In this document: positions 16,236 to 23,433 of the stretch, piece after piece
How the letters are laid out: each line of letters opens with the position of its first letter
Position numbering within the stretch: position 1 is the first letter of the stretch
Assembly (NCBI GenBank): GCA_963675365.2
Contig: CAXXVA010000002.1
Coordinates: 248,001 to 312,000 of the forward strand
Direction of reading: 5' to 3'
Length of the DNA stretch: 64,000 bases
Origin: CAXXOK01 sp963675365
Lineage (GTDB): Bacteria > Bacillota > Clostridia > Christensenellales > Aristaeellaceae
Notes under the pieces: model-generated
Databases searched by the model: none
Told to the model about the DNA's origin: nothing
Seen by the model: only the letters and a program-made list of their open reading frames with translations
Made by a program: the position numbers and the translations under genes

Positions 16236-16688
16236 ATGACTTGCAAAGAAATGTGGCACGACGTGCCCAAACCCATACAGATTATCGCGTATACGATTCT
16301 CGGTGTGATCGCCGCGTTCGGCTTCGGCCTTTTGTTCGGCTGGATCATCGTGTGGCTGTGGAACTGGCTGATGCCGATGATCTTCGGTCTGCCGACGATT
16401 ACGTTCTGGCAGGGCGCGGGCATCTTCATCCTGGCGAAGATCCTGTTCGGCGGGTTTAGCTCGCACTCGGATTCGTCGTCCAAATCCGACAAGAAGAAAC
16501 GCAAGGGCAAGGGCGAGTGGAGTTTCGAATGGGACGGCGATACGGGCAAAGGAAAGTTCGGCCGCTGGGAACACTACGACGATTGGTGGAAATCCGAAGG
16601 CAAAGCCTCGTTTGAGAAGTACGCGCAAAAATCAGGTGACGCTGATGCCGATGAAGCTGAAGAGACGCAAGAACCGAAGGACGAATAA
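16236..16688 (+). CDS. ECF-sigma-linked membrane protein with WNWLMP motif
   Basis: 150 residues. An amphipathic N-terminus (MTCKEMWHDVPKPIQ), two membrane helices (about 15-45 and 58-76) joined by the family's hallmark WLWNWLMPMIFGLPTITFWQGAG, then FGGFSSHSDSS and a charged, Lys/Glu/Asp-rich C-terminal tail of about 65 residues (KKKRKGKGEW...FEKYAQKSGD). I recall similar small membrane proteins next to ECF sigma genes in Bacteroidota and Proteobacteria, where they are unnamed. GAGGAGG sits before the ATG. A regulatory role for the upstream sigma factor is inferred from the operon. The related protein at 13708-13962 lacks the hallmark and tail. Confidence 0.75.
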   Translation: MTCKEMWHDVPKPIQIIAYTILGVIAAFGFGLLFGWIIVWLWNWLMPMIFGLPTITFWQGAGIFILAKILFGGFSSHSDSSSKSDKKKRKGKGEWSFEWDGDTGKGKFGRWEHYDDWWKSEGKASFEKYAQKSGDADADEAEETQEPKDE

Positions 16689-16696
16689 ACCAAATC

Positions 16697-16727
16697 AAAA
16701 AAAGCTGCCGGAACGGCAGCTTTTACC
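16697..16727 (+). terminator. Terminator of the sigma/membrane-protein operon
   Basis: AAAAGCTGCCG, loop GAA, CGGCAGCTTTT (about 16700-16724). The stem is flanked by A and T tracts on both sides, so it can act in both directions. Confidence 0.85.
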
Positions 16728-16777
16728 CTGCCCATAAAACCTGATCGCGTGATCTTCAACCAAGGTTTAAAACGCTC

Positions 16778-16802
16778 AAGCTGCCTTTTCGGCAGCTTTT
16801 TT
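16778..16802. terminator. Bidirectional terminator at the end of the WYL-linked operon
   Basis: AAGCTGCC (16778-16785), short loop, GGCAGCTT (16791-16798) and a T-run on the + strand. It repeats the AGCTGCC stem of the terminator at 16697 and lies next to the stop of the minus-strand gene at 16807. Confidence 0.7.
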
Positions 16803-16806
16803 CGTG

Positions 16807-17430
16807 TCAGGATTCCAATCGCAGCAGGAGCCTGGCAGATTCGATGCAAAACCGCATATCCTTTTCGCCGAGTTTCCCCGCGTAATACCGCCCGCCCGCG
16901 TTGGCGGCCGTGATGCGGGCAAGCAGCGTGCGGACGTCCTCGTCCGCGATTGCCGCCGCCGTATGATAGCCCGCGGCATAGAACATCGCGGCGGCGCTGG
17001 GGCCGACGCCGTTGATGCGGACAAGCCCGCACAGCGCATGCAGACGGCCGCCTGGCGCGCAGCGTTCAAAGCAATCTTTGGATGTCTTGATCCCCAGGGT
17101 TTCCAGCGCTTCAATTTCCGCCGCGCCGATGCCGGGGAACGTCCCAAGCGGTACGGGCTTTTGGCGCAGCGTACCGGCTTCCCGCCGCAAAACCGTCAGA
17201 TAGGCGGAAGGGACGTTGCTTTGCGCGGCGAACGCCTCAATTTTTACGCGCGTCGAAAGCGCCGTTAACAGCTGCGCGACGGACGATATGCCCTGCGCAC
17301 TGATACGCGTGAAGCGATCGTCCGCGTCGTCCAGCAGCATCCGGCGGGACGGCAGCAGGGTCTGCCGCTTCAGCAAAGCCAGATAGTCGTCCAGCGGGAT
17401 TTTTGCAAGATCAAGATCGTAGCGCAACAT
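16807..17430 (-). CDS. Helix-hairpin-helix protein of the DUF4332 type
   Basis: 207 residues. The central part FPGIGAAEIEALETLGIKTSKDCFERC and VRINGVGPSAAAMFYAAGYHTAAAIADEDVRTLLARI are two helix-hairpin-helix units (GIG and GVG turns) as in DUF4332 proteins. The N-terminal third is a separate helical domain with a further weak HhH-like stretch (DRFTRISAQGISSVAQLLTALS). HhH motifs often bind DNA without sequence preference but DUF4332 proteins have no known role. It is the last gene of the WYL-linked operon; its ATG overlaps the end of the preceding gene by 20 bases. Confidence 0.7.
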   Translation of the reverse strand: MLRYDLDLAKIPLDDYLALLKRQTLLPSRRMLLDDADDRFTRISAQGISSVAQLLTALSTRVKIEAFAAQSNVPSAYLTVLRREAGTLRQKPVPLGTFPGIGAAEIEALETLGIKTSKDCFERCAPGGRLHALCGLVRINGVGPSAAAMFYAAGYHTAAAIADEDVRTLLARITAANAGGRYYAGKLGEKDMRFCIESARLLLRLES

Positions 17431-18346
17431 CCGTTCCCTTCTCCGAAAGCCGAACCCACCGGTCCAGCGCAGTCACAGCTTTCAGCGTAATCATCCGGCT
17501 TGGCTCGCCGCGTTTCTCCCATTCGGCATGTATGTTTCCTTTATGAATGTTTTCCAAAACCCACCGGCCGTCAGGCATCCGTTTCCTGATAAGCCATTGC
17601 AGCGCAGGTGCCATACGCGTGTCGTAAGGCGCTCCATACAGCGCCAGGCATTCCAGCGCGCGCAGCAAATCGTAGCGATAGCGGTACGGCCAGGAAAGTT
17701 TCAAAAAGCGAGGATCGCCTCCAAAGAACAACTGATTGCGCAGCAGGTATTCCATGGTTTTGGCGGCGGCTTGCTGGATTTCGGCTTGCCGATACGTAAG
17801 CCCGGAAACTCGGGATTGGAAAAGCCCTTCCAAAACGCAGATTATTGTGTTCGGTTCACTGGCCGCTTCGGTTTCGTTCCAATGAAAACCGCCGTCTGCC
17901 TTCTGCCGCGCAAGAATGTAATCCAAAAGCCGCGGGATATGCGGGTCTTCCGCTGCAAAGTACGCGGCGTACTGCAGCACCATACCGCTGACGCCCATGT
18001 CGCTTGGATGCTCATACTTGGACAGGTTCATACCTCCGCTTGGCAGCATGCAGTCCTTCAGCGTTCGTTCGGCCATGTCCCGGCATGCGGGTGTGCCGGG
18101 GGAAAGGCCGAGAGCCTTCAATTCCAGCAGCGTATAATGCGTGGACGTCCATTTCGGCTGGTAATAATGCCTGCCCCAATGTCCGTCCGCGTTGCGGCAG
18201 CTTAAAAGCCTGGCTGCGTACCCCTCGGTTTCTATACGCCGCCGCAGTGCCAGCAGCGTTTCCGCGTCAGAGTGCAGCAGATCGCGATGCGTCAGGTATT
18301 GCACCGAGATATCGCCGGAAAGCAGCCAGCGTATCAGCTCATCCAT
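17411..18346 (-). CDS. Terpenoid cyclase/prenyltransferase-fold protein
   Basis: 311 residues of alpha-alpha barrel repeats as in squalene-hopene cyclase and prenyltransferase beta subunits: QW-like motifs are seen in DGHWGRHYYQPKWTSTHYTLLELKALGL, ARQKADGGFHWNE and RKRMPDGRWVLENIHKG. The DxDD cyclase motif is not seen, so cyclase activity is unlikely; bacterial relatives are annotated only as prenyltransferase-like or 'squalene cyclase' proteins. No signal peptide. ATG at 18346 follows GGGAGAAG. Third gene of the four-gene WYL-linked operon. Confidence 0.7.
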   Translation of the reverse strand: MDELIRWLLSGDISVQYLTHRDLLHSDAETLLALRRRIETEGYAARLLSCRNADGHWGRHYYQPKWTSTHYTLLELKALGLSPGTPACRDMAERTLKDCMLPSGGMNLSKYEHPSDMGVSGMVLQYAAYFAAEDPHIPRLLDYILARQKADGGFHWNETEAASEPNTIICVLEGLFQSRVSGLTYRQAEIQQAAAKTMEYLLRNQLFFGGDPRFLKLSWPYRYRYDLLRALECLALYGAPYDTRMAPALQWLIRKRMPDGRWVLENIHKGNIHAEWEKRGEPSRMITLKAVTALDRWVRLSEKGTDVALRS

Positions 18347-18378
18347 TATTACTTCTCCCGGCAGCGCCGGACACACGG

Positions 18379-18855
18379 TTATTTCGGTTCATCCTGCTCG
18401 CCCCAGCGGTAGCGTTTATTAGCTTTGAGCACATCCATTTCGCAGGAAAGGCACAGGCCGTTGTGGCAGCACACCAGATGCTCGCCGCATTGTCCGCAGG
18501 CCCATTCCTTCTCCTGTTCCCGCAGAAACGCATCCAGCCCCTTTTCCTGGATAGACCGCAGATTATCGATCATGCTCATATGGTATTTCGTCCGGTAGCG
18601 CTTGTCCAGGCGTTTCAGGCGCACGCAGGGGAACTGTTCACAGGTAAAGCAGAAGCGTACGCGGCCCTGACCGACGGCATCGCAGACGTTTCGCATATGC
18701 TGGCAATGCTCGCCTCGGGGGATGCAGCCGGGGCAGGCTTTCCGGTTGATGCCGATCGCTTTCAGGTCGTAAGCCTGCGCCTGATAAGCCCAGCAAAGCG
18801 CACAGTTCATGCCGCAGGGCGCGATACAATCGGGTGAGAGCGTGGCGTCCATCAT
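18379..18855 (-). CDS. DUF3795 cysteine-rich protein
   Basis: 158 residues with 14 or more Cys in spaced pairs: CIAPCGMNCALCWAY, CPGCIPRGEHCQHMRNVC, FCFTCEQFPCVRLKRLDKRYRTKYHMSMIDNL, CGQCGEHLVCCHNGLCLSCE. The first three blocks are the DUF3795 pattern; the last looks like an added zinc-ribbon. Metal binding (zinc or iron-sulfur) is likely; function is unknown. AAAGGAG precedes the ATG by five bases. It is the second gene of the operon, 19 bases after the GyrI-like gene. Confidence 0.8.
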   Translation of the reverse strand: MMDATLSPDCIAPCGMNCALCWAYQAQAYDLKAIGINRKACPGCIPRGEHCQHMRNVCDAVGQGRVRFCFTCEQFPCVRLKRLDKRYRTKYHMSMIDNLRSIQEKGLDAFLREQEKEWACGQCGEHLVCCHNGLCLSCEMDVLKANKRYRWGEQDEPK

Positions 18856-18874
18856 GCGCTCCTTTCTGTGTAGA

Positions 18875-19507
18875 TCAGCGCCGCTTGATCGGGTGGCGGA
18901 GAATGGTTTTCATTTTTTCCGGCGCGGTTTTCTGCGGATTGGACAGGTAGATTTCGTGGTGTCTGCGCTTGCCCGTGAAATCCGGTTTGAAGCCGCGCTG
19001 CTCGCGGTAGCGCTCCATCATGCGGACGGTCTCGGGTTCGGCGTCGTACGGACCCAGGTGCATCACCTGTACGCACAGTCCCTCTGTATAGAGTTCGAGC
19101 CGCGCGAGGCTCAGATCGAGCTCCGACTTCTTTTTGCTGAGTTTCTCTTTCGCGGTCCGCAATACCTGCGCTGTGACGAAGGACGGCTGCCGCAGCATCA
19201 TCGTCCACACAAACTGCCCCTTGTCGGCGATCGCCCCGCCGCCTTTGAACGATGCGTCCGTCAGGCTCCAAAAGCCCTCCGACGGCGGCACGACGTACTC
19301 GAAGTAACCTTCCTCCGCCTTGTTCATCCGTATCGCGTAACTGAGGCCATAGAGGATTTGCATCGCATCCGCGTATGCCTTGCTTTCGTTGGGGTTGCCC
19401 TGCCCGTCCACCATGATAAACAGCATCTCCGGCACGTCCACGATCACCGGAGCCGTTCCGGGATTATACAGGTCTTTCCTGTTTTTCTTAAAATCAAATG
19501 CTGCCAT
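18875..19507 (-). CDS. GyrI-like small-molecule-binding domain protein
   Basis: 210 residues of the SOUL/GyrI-like fold found as the effector domain of MerR/AraC regulators, here free-standing. Features: PGTAPVIVDVPEMLFIMVDGQGNPNESKAYADAMQILYGLSYAIR, WTMMLRQPSFVT, VMHLGPYDAEPETVRMM and a C-terminal YLSNPQKTAPEKMKTILRHPIK typical of the family. No DNA-binding domain. ATG at 19507 follows AAGGTGA. It heads the four-gene operon 19507-16807. The promoter carries the same 18-bp palindrome as the WYL regulator gene. Confidence 0.82.
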   Translation of the reverse strand: MAAFDFKKNRKDLYNPGTAPVIVDVPEMLFIMVDGQGNPNESKAYADAMQILYGLSYAIRMNKAEEGYFEYVVPPSEGFWSLTDASFKGGGAIADKGQFVWTMMLRQPSFVTAQVLRTAKEKLSKKKSELDLSLARLELYTEGLCVQVMHLGPYDAEPETVRMMERYREQRGFKPDFTGKRRHHEIYLSNPQKTAPEKMKTILRHPIKRR

Positions 19508-19538
19508 GATCTCACCTTCTCGTTTCAATGATGATATG

Positions 19539-19573
19539 ATCGTAGCATGGATAAGATGACATCATGGCGTCAT
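19539..19573 (-). promoter_or_regulatory. Promoter of the GyrI operon with 18-bp operator over the -35 region
   Basis: Minus strand TACGAT (19544-19539) is a plausible -10. The palindrome ATGACATCATGGCGTCAT (19556-19573) lies 11 bases upstream of it, where the -35 would be. The same palindrome at the same distance precedes the WYL regulator gene. Confidence 0.6.
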
Positions 19574-19574
19574 A

Positions 19575-20477
19575 TTATCGGTATTTGTCTAAAACCGCTT
19601 TGGCAATACCCGCCGTCTTTTCCCGAATCTCCGGCGGTTCCAGTACCTCCAGATCCGGCCCGAAGGTCAGCAGGTAATGGTACAGCCAGTCCTCGTCGGG
19701 CATGGGAACGGAAACGAGGAGCTGCCCGTCGCCGCGCAGCTCGATCTGCTCCGCTCCGAACTCGTCGTACACGCGGTGCGCCTGCCGGGCATGGAACAAA
19801 AGCTTGAGCGGCAGGCGCGGCGCGGGGTTTTCGTCGATGTGCAGGGGCGGTGCCTGTAAATCCAGATCGGCGAAATACCGGTCCGCCGCTTCGGCGTTTT
19901 GGATGCGGTTGAGTTTGAAGGTGCGGTAGTCCTCCCGCCCGGTGCAGTACGCCGAAAGATACCACGACATGCTCTTAAAACACAGCTTCAGCGGATAGAC
20001 CAGGCGCTGGGCGGTTTCGCCCTTTGCGTTTGAGTAGGTAAAGCGCAGCGCTTGTTTGTTGATCAGCGCGGATTGGATCAGGGAGAGTTTCCGCTTATCC
20101 TCCGCACCGCTGCCCCAGTGGGTGAAGTCCACCTCCAGCCAGTCCGCTGTTTGCTTGACGAAGATGCCCTTGAGCTTATCCAGAACCGGCCGCGTGTCCG
20201 GGTACTGCGTGGCCGAAAGCTGCTGCAGCGCGGCCAGAATACCGGTTTGTTCGCGTTCGGAAAAAAACGCCTTGGAAAGCACATACCCGTCCAATATGGA
20301 GATGCCGCCGCCGCGCCCGCGCGTGGAATACAGGGGGATGCCCGCGCCGGAAAGCACCTCGACGTCCCGCAGGATCGTACGGGTTGATACCTCAAGCCGT
20401 TCCGCCAGATCTCTGGCGGTCATGGTCCGGCGCTCAATCAGCAAATAGACGATTTCAAACAGGCGATGGATTTGCAC
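19575..20477 (-). CDS. YafY-type WYL-domain transcriptional regulator
   Basis: 300 residues. N-terminal HTH_11 winged helix (RLFEIVYLLIERRTMTARDLAERLEVSTRTILRDVEVLSGAGIPLYSTRGRGGGISIL, about 4-63), then a WYL domain (about 130-215; SALINKQALRFTYSNAKGETAQRLVYPLKLCFKSMSWYLSAYCTGREDYRTFKLNRI) and the C-terminal WCX extension. I chose the GTG at 20477, six bases after AGAGGTGA. It lies directly upstream of the GyrI operon, on the same strand, and an 18-bp palindrome sits in front of both. WYL proteins sense ligands or nucleic acids and often govern stress or defence genes. Confidence 0.85.
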   Translation of the reverse strand: MQIHRLFEIVYLLIERRTMTARDLAERLEVSTRTILRDVEVLSGAGIPLYSTRGRGGGISILDGYVLSKAFFSEREQTGILAALQQLSATQYPDTRPVLDKLKGIFVKQTADWLEVDFTHWGSGAEDKRKLSLIQSALINKQALRFTYSNAKGETAQRLVYPLKLCFKSMSWYLSAYCTGREDYRTFKLNRIQNAEAADRYFADLDLQAPPLHIDENPAPRLPLKLLFHARQAHRVYDEFGAEQIELRGDGQLLVSVPMPDEDWLYHYLLTFGPDLEVLEPPEIREKTAGIAKAVLDKYR

Positions 20478-20495
20478 AGCGTTCACCTCTTGGGT

Positions 20496-20529
20496 ATTGT
20501 ACCACAAATACATGACAGAATGCTGTCAT
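20496..20529 (-). promoter_or_regulatory. Promoter of the WYL regulator gene with 18-bp operator
   Basis: Minus strand TACAAT (20501-20496) as -10; the perfect 7+7 palindrome ATGACAGAATGCTGTCAT occupies 20512-20529, ten bases upstream, again replacing a recognisable -35. This predicts autoregulation by the WYL protein. Confidence 0.65.
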
Positions 20530-20559
20530 ATTAAAACCCGCCGTATGCTTTCCGGCATG

Positions 20560-20592
20560 AAAAAAGACCGGCCTTGCGGCCGGTCCTTTTTG
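20560..20592 (-). terminator. Terminator after oppA
   Basis: GACCGGCC (20566-20573), loop TTGC, GGCCGGTC (20578-20585), flanked by A-run and T-run. It lies 22 bases beyond the oppA stop and is nearly symmetric, so it may work in both directions. Confidence 0.85.
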
Positions 20593-20613
20593 TTTGCTTA
20601 CAGCTTGCGGATG

Positions 20614-22230
20614 TTATTCCACAATGTAGGCGGTGGTGAAGTCAATCGTACCCAGAACCGAGCGGTCCCAGCCTTCAAGCTTGTCAGAGGCGAGCATGAA
20701 GTCGGAATAGTGGTATACCGGGATGATCGGCATATCGTTCATGAAGATATCCTGCGCCTCATACAGAGCGGCGAAGTGATCTTCAGCCGTGGTCGCGGAA
20801 GCGGCACGGTCCAGAGCGGCTTCGAAGTCGGGGTTGTAGTAGTTCGGATCGTTGTAGGCGACGTTGAGATCTTTGAAGATGCCCAGCATGCCGATCGGAT
20901 CCATGAAGTCAGTCAGCCAGCCGCCGCGGGAAACTTCATAGTTGCCCTGCGTACGGGTATCCTGGAAGGTGGCCCATTCCTGGTTCTCCAGCGTGCAGTT
21001 GATGCCCAGGTTGGTCTTCCACTGCTCCTGCATGATCTCGGCAACGGTCTGATGCGCTTCGGAGGTGTTGTACATCAGCACGAACGTCGGGAAGCCTTCG
21101 CCGCCGGGATAGCCGGCATCGACGAGAAGCTGCTGCGCTTCCGGTACGCCGGAAGCATCGGTATACAGGCCATAGGTGCCAGCGACGGAGAAGAAGTCAT
21201 TGCCATCCGCATCCAGGAATCCGGGCGGAATGAATCCGGCGGCCGGAACCTGTCCGGAGCCGAGGGTGTCACAGATCAGCTGACGGTCGAAGCCCAGAGC
21301 AAGCGCTCTGCGAACGCGTACGTCAGACCAGAGTTCCAGATCCATGTTGAAGTTATAGTAGTAGGTGCCCAGCAGCGGGAAGACGTAGAAGTTCGGGTCT
21401 TCCGCAATCAGGCGGGGAATTTCGTCAACAGGCACATCGGGAATGAAGTCCAGATCGCCAGCCTGGTACGCAAGGTACGCGGTGGTGGCGGTGTCGATGA
21501 ACGCGCCGTTGATGGCGGTCAGCTTCACAGCGTCAGCATTCCAGTATTCGGGGTTTTTCTCCATGCGGAGACCTTCGCCGATGGTGTACTCGGTCAGTAC
21601 GAACGCGCCGTTACCCACGAACAGTTCGGGGGTGGAGGCCCACACGCCGTCTTCGCCGCCAACAGCTTCCACTGCGGACTGCTTCACAGGCATGAAGTGA
21701 TAGAACGCCATCAGGGATACAAAGTAATCGGTCGGGTCGGTCAGCTGCACCACGAAGGTGTAATCGTCAGGCGCGGAGATGCCGACGGCTTCCTTCGTGC
21801 CTTCGCCGGTCACAAAGTCCCAAGCGCCGACAACGTTGGTGTACTCCCAAAGCCAGGAATACTCAGACGCGGTGGCGGGATCCATGGCACGCAGCCACGA
21901 ATATACGAAGTCGTTCGCGGTCAGCGGCGAGCCGTCGGACCAGTTGGACTCGCGGAGATGGAAGGTGACAGTTTTGCCGTCTTCAGAGGTTTCCCAGGAT
22001 TCGGCGATACCCGGCTGAACAACGCCGGACCGCTCGCGGACAAGACCTTCAAAAAGCTGGCTGTCGACGTCGCCGCCGTCAGATGCGCCATTGAGGCCCG
22101 GATCAAGGGTCTTGGGTCCTGCGGAGCCAATGTTCCAGTTCATTTCCGTACGTCCTTCGGCAAGTGCAAACGTTGTGAGCAAACTGATTGCCAAAGCGCA
22201 TACGAGGAGTACAGAGAATACTCGTTTCAT
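20614..22230 (-). CDS. oppA: Oligopeptide ABC transporter substrate-binding protein
   Basis: 538 residues of the SBP_bac_5 family. Mature-domain marks include NIGSAGPKTLDPGLNGASDGGDVDSQLFEGLV, the ESWETSEDGKTVTFHLRESNWSDGSPLTANDFVYSW signature and RRALALGFDRQLICDTLG. The N-terminus is a signal peptide (KRVFSVLLVCALAISLLTTFALA, cleavage likely before EGRTE). There is no lipobox Cys at the cleavage point, unusual for a Gram-positive binding protein. ATG at 22230 follows GGGAGGAAA. It has its own strong promoter and lies downstream of the permease/ATPase genes, allowing much higher expression than the membrane parts. Confidence 0.92.
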   Translation of the reverse strand: MKRVFSVLLVCALAISLLTTFALAEGRTEMNWNIGSAGPKTLDPGLNGASDGGDVDSQLFEGLVRERSGVVQPGIAESWETSEDGKTVTFHLRESNWSDGSPLTANDFVYSWLRAMDPATASEYSWLWEYTNVVGAWDFVTGEGTKEAVGISAPDDYTFVVQLTDPTDYFVSLMAFYHFMPVKQSAVEAVGGEDGVWASTPELFVGNGAFVLTEYTIGEGLRMEKNPEYWNADAVKLTAINGAFIDTATTAYLAYQAGDLDFIPDVPVDEIPRLIAEDPNFYVFPLLGTYYYNFNMDLELWSDVRVRRALALGFDRQLICDTLGSGQVPAAGFIPPGFLDADGNDFFSVAGTYGLYTDASGVPEAQQLLVDAGYPGGEGFPTFVLMYNTSEAHQTVAEIMQEQWKTNLGINCTLENQEWATFQDTRTQGNYEVSRGGWLTDFMDPIGMLGIFKDLNVAYNDPNYYNPDFEAALDRAASATTAEDHFAALYEAQDIFMNDMPIIPVYHYSDFMLASDKLEGWDRSVLGTIDFTTAYIVE

Positions 22231-22284
22231 GAGCAATTTCCTCCCGTATTGATAGATTTGTCGACACTGCGACATTATAAAACA

Positions 22285-22313
22285 AGTATAATAAGGAAAA
22301 CATTGTATGTCAA
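22285..22313 (-). promoter_or_regulatory. sigma-A promoter of oppA
   Basis: Minus strand TTGACA (22313-22308), 17-bp spacer, TATACT (22290-22285). A second -10-like TATAAT lies about ten bases further downstream. The leader to the ATG at 22230 is about 50 bases. Confidence 0.85.
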
Positions 22314-22351
22314 GAACCGTTTTCGGGAAAACATAGAATATACAAAGCATG

Positions 22352-22392
22352 AATAAAAACGTCAGAACCGTGCATATACAATGCACGGTTCT
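22352..22392 (-). terminator. Terminator between oppF and oppA
   Basis: AGAACCGTGCAT (22364-22375), loop of five, and its perfect 12-bp complement (22381-22392). On the minus strand the stem is followed by GACGTTTTTATTC. It ends the oppBCDF transcript before the oppA promoter. Confidence 0.85.
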
Positions 22393-22434
22393 GTGAATAT
22401 CCGTTATTTTCGCGAAAGGATCCGGGCGGAATGC

Positions 22435-23433
22435 TCAGCCCCTGCCCACCAGATGACAGGCTACGAAGTGCCCCGGTGCCACTTCCCGCATTTCCGGTGC
22501 CTGATCTTTGCAGATTTGCTCGCATTTGGGGCAGCGGGTGCAGAAGCGGCAGTTGTTTTTAGGGTTGATGGGGCTGGTGACGTCGCCCTGGAGCACGATG
22601 CGCTTCTGGCTGCGGGTTTTGCGCGGGTCTGGGATGGGGATGGCCGACAACAGCGCTTGTGTGTAGGGGTGCAGCGGGTGGAGGTAAAGCTCCTCGCTTT
22701 CGCAGACCTCCGCAAGCTGGCCCAGATACATCACGCCGATGCGGTCGGAGATGTGCTTAACCATACTCAGGTCATGCGCGATAAACAGGTAGGTAAGCCC
22801 CATCTCGTCCTGGAGGTCTTCCAGCATATTCACGACCTGCGCCTGGATGGATACGTCCAGCGCGGAGATCGGTTCGTCGCAGATAATCAGCTCCGGCTCC
22901 ACTGCCAGCGCCCTGGCGATGCCGATGCGCTGGCGCTGTCCGCCGGAAAACTCGTGCGGGTAGCGGTTGGCAAATTCGGGTTTCAGATCCACCTTGTTCA
23001 GCAGGTCGTAAATGCGTTCCTGCCGGGCTTTGCCCGTGTACAGCTTGTGGGTGTCAATGCCCTCGCCGATGATATCCGTCACGGTCATCCTGGCGTTGAG
23101 CGACGCGTATGGATCCTGGAAGATCATCTGCATGCGCTTGCGGTAGGGGAGCATTTCCTTTTGAGAGAAGTTGGTAATGTCTTTGCCGTCGAAGATGATC
23201 TGTCCGCCCGTAGGATCGTACAGCTTGATGATTGTACGGCCTGTGGTGGATTTACCACAGCCCGACTCGCCGACCAATCCCAGGGTTTCGCCCCTGTGGA
23301 TGAAAAACGAGATATCGTCCACGGCTTTCAAATATTTGACTTTGCGGGAAAACAGCTTTTTACCGACGGTGAAGTATTTTTTAAGACCATTGACTTCCAG
23401 TAAAACTTCTTCTTTATTGAACTGCTTGCTCAT
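22435..23433 (-). CDS. oppF: Oligopeptide ABC transporter ATP-binding protein OppF
   Basis: 332 residues. Walker A GESGCGKST, Q-loop IFQDPYASLN, signature FSGGQRQRIGIARALA, Walker B LIICDEPISALDVS, H-loop FIAHDLSMV. The C-terminal oligopeptide-transporter extension carries the Cys cluster CRFCTRCPKCEQIC, which in this family binds an iron-sulfur cluster. N-terminal VLLEVNGLKKYF and KYLKAVDDISF are typical OppF/DppF. Its ATG overlaps the oppD stop (ATGA). The enzyme powers peptide import together with OppD. Confidence 0.93.
   Translation of the reverse strand: MSKQFNKEEVLLEVNGLKKYFTVGKKLFSRKVKYLKAVDDISFFIHRGETLGLVGESGCGKSTTGRTIIKLYDPTGGQIIFDGKDITNFSQKEMLPYRKRMQMIFQDPYASLNARMTVTDIIGEGIDTHKLYTGKARQERIYDLLNKVDLKPEFANRYPHEFSGGQRQRIGIARALAVEPELIICDEPISALDVSIQAQVVNMLEDLQDEMGLTYLFIAHDLSMVKHISDRIGVMYLGQLAEVCESEELYLHPLHPYTQALLSAIPIPDPRKTRSQKRIVLQGDVTSPINPKNNCRFCTRCPKCEQICKDQAPEMREVAPGHFVACHLVGRG

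Noticed and set aside
20497..22356. 619-codon open frame on the + strand opposite oppA
   Set aside because: It mirrors the codon periodicity of oppA on the other strand; it has no ribosome binding site, no recognisable domain, and oppA is a certain gene with promoter and terminator.
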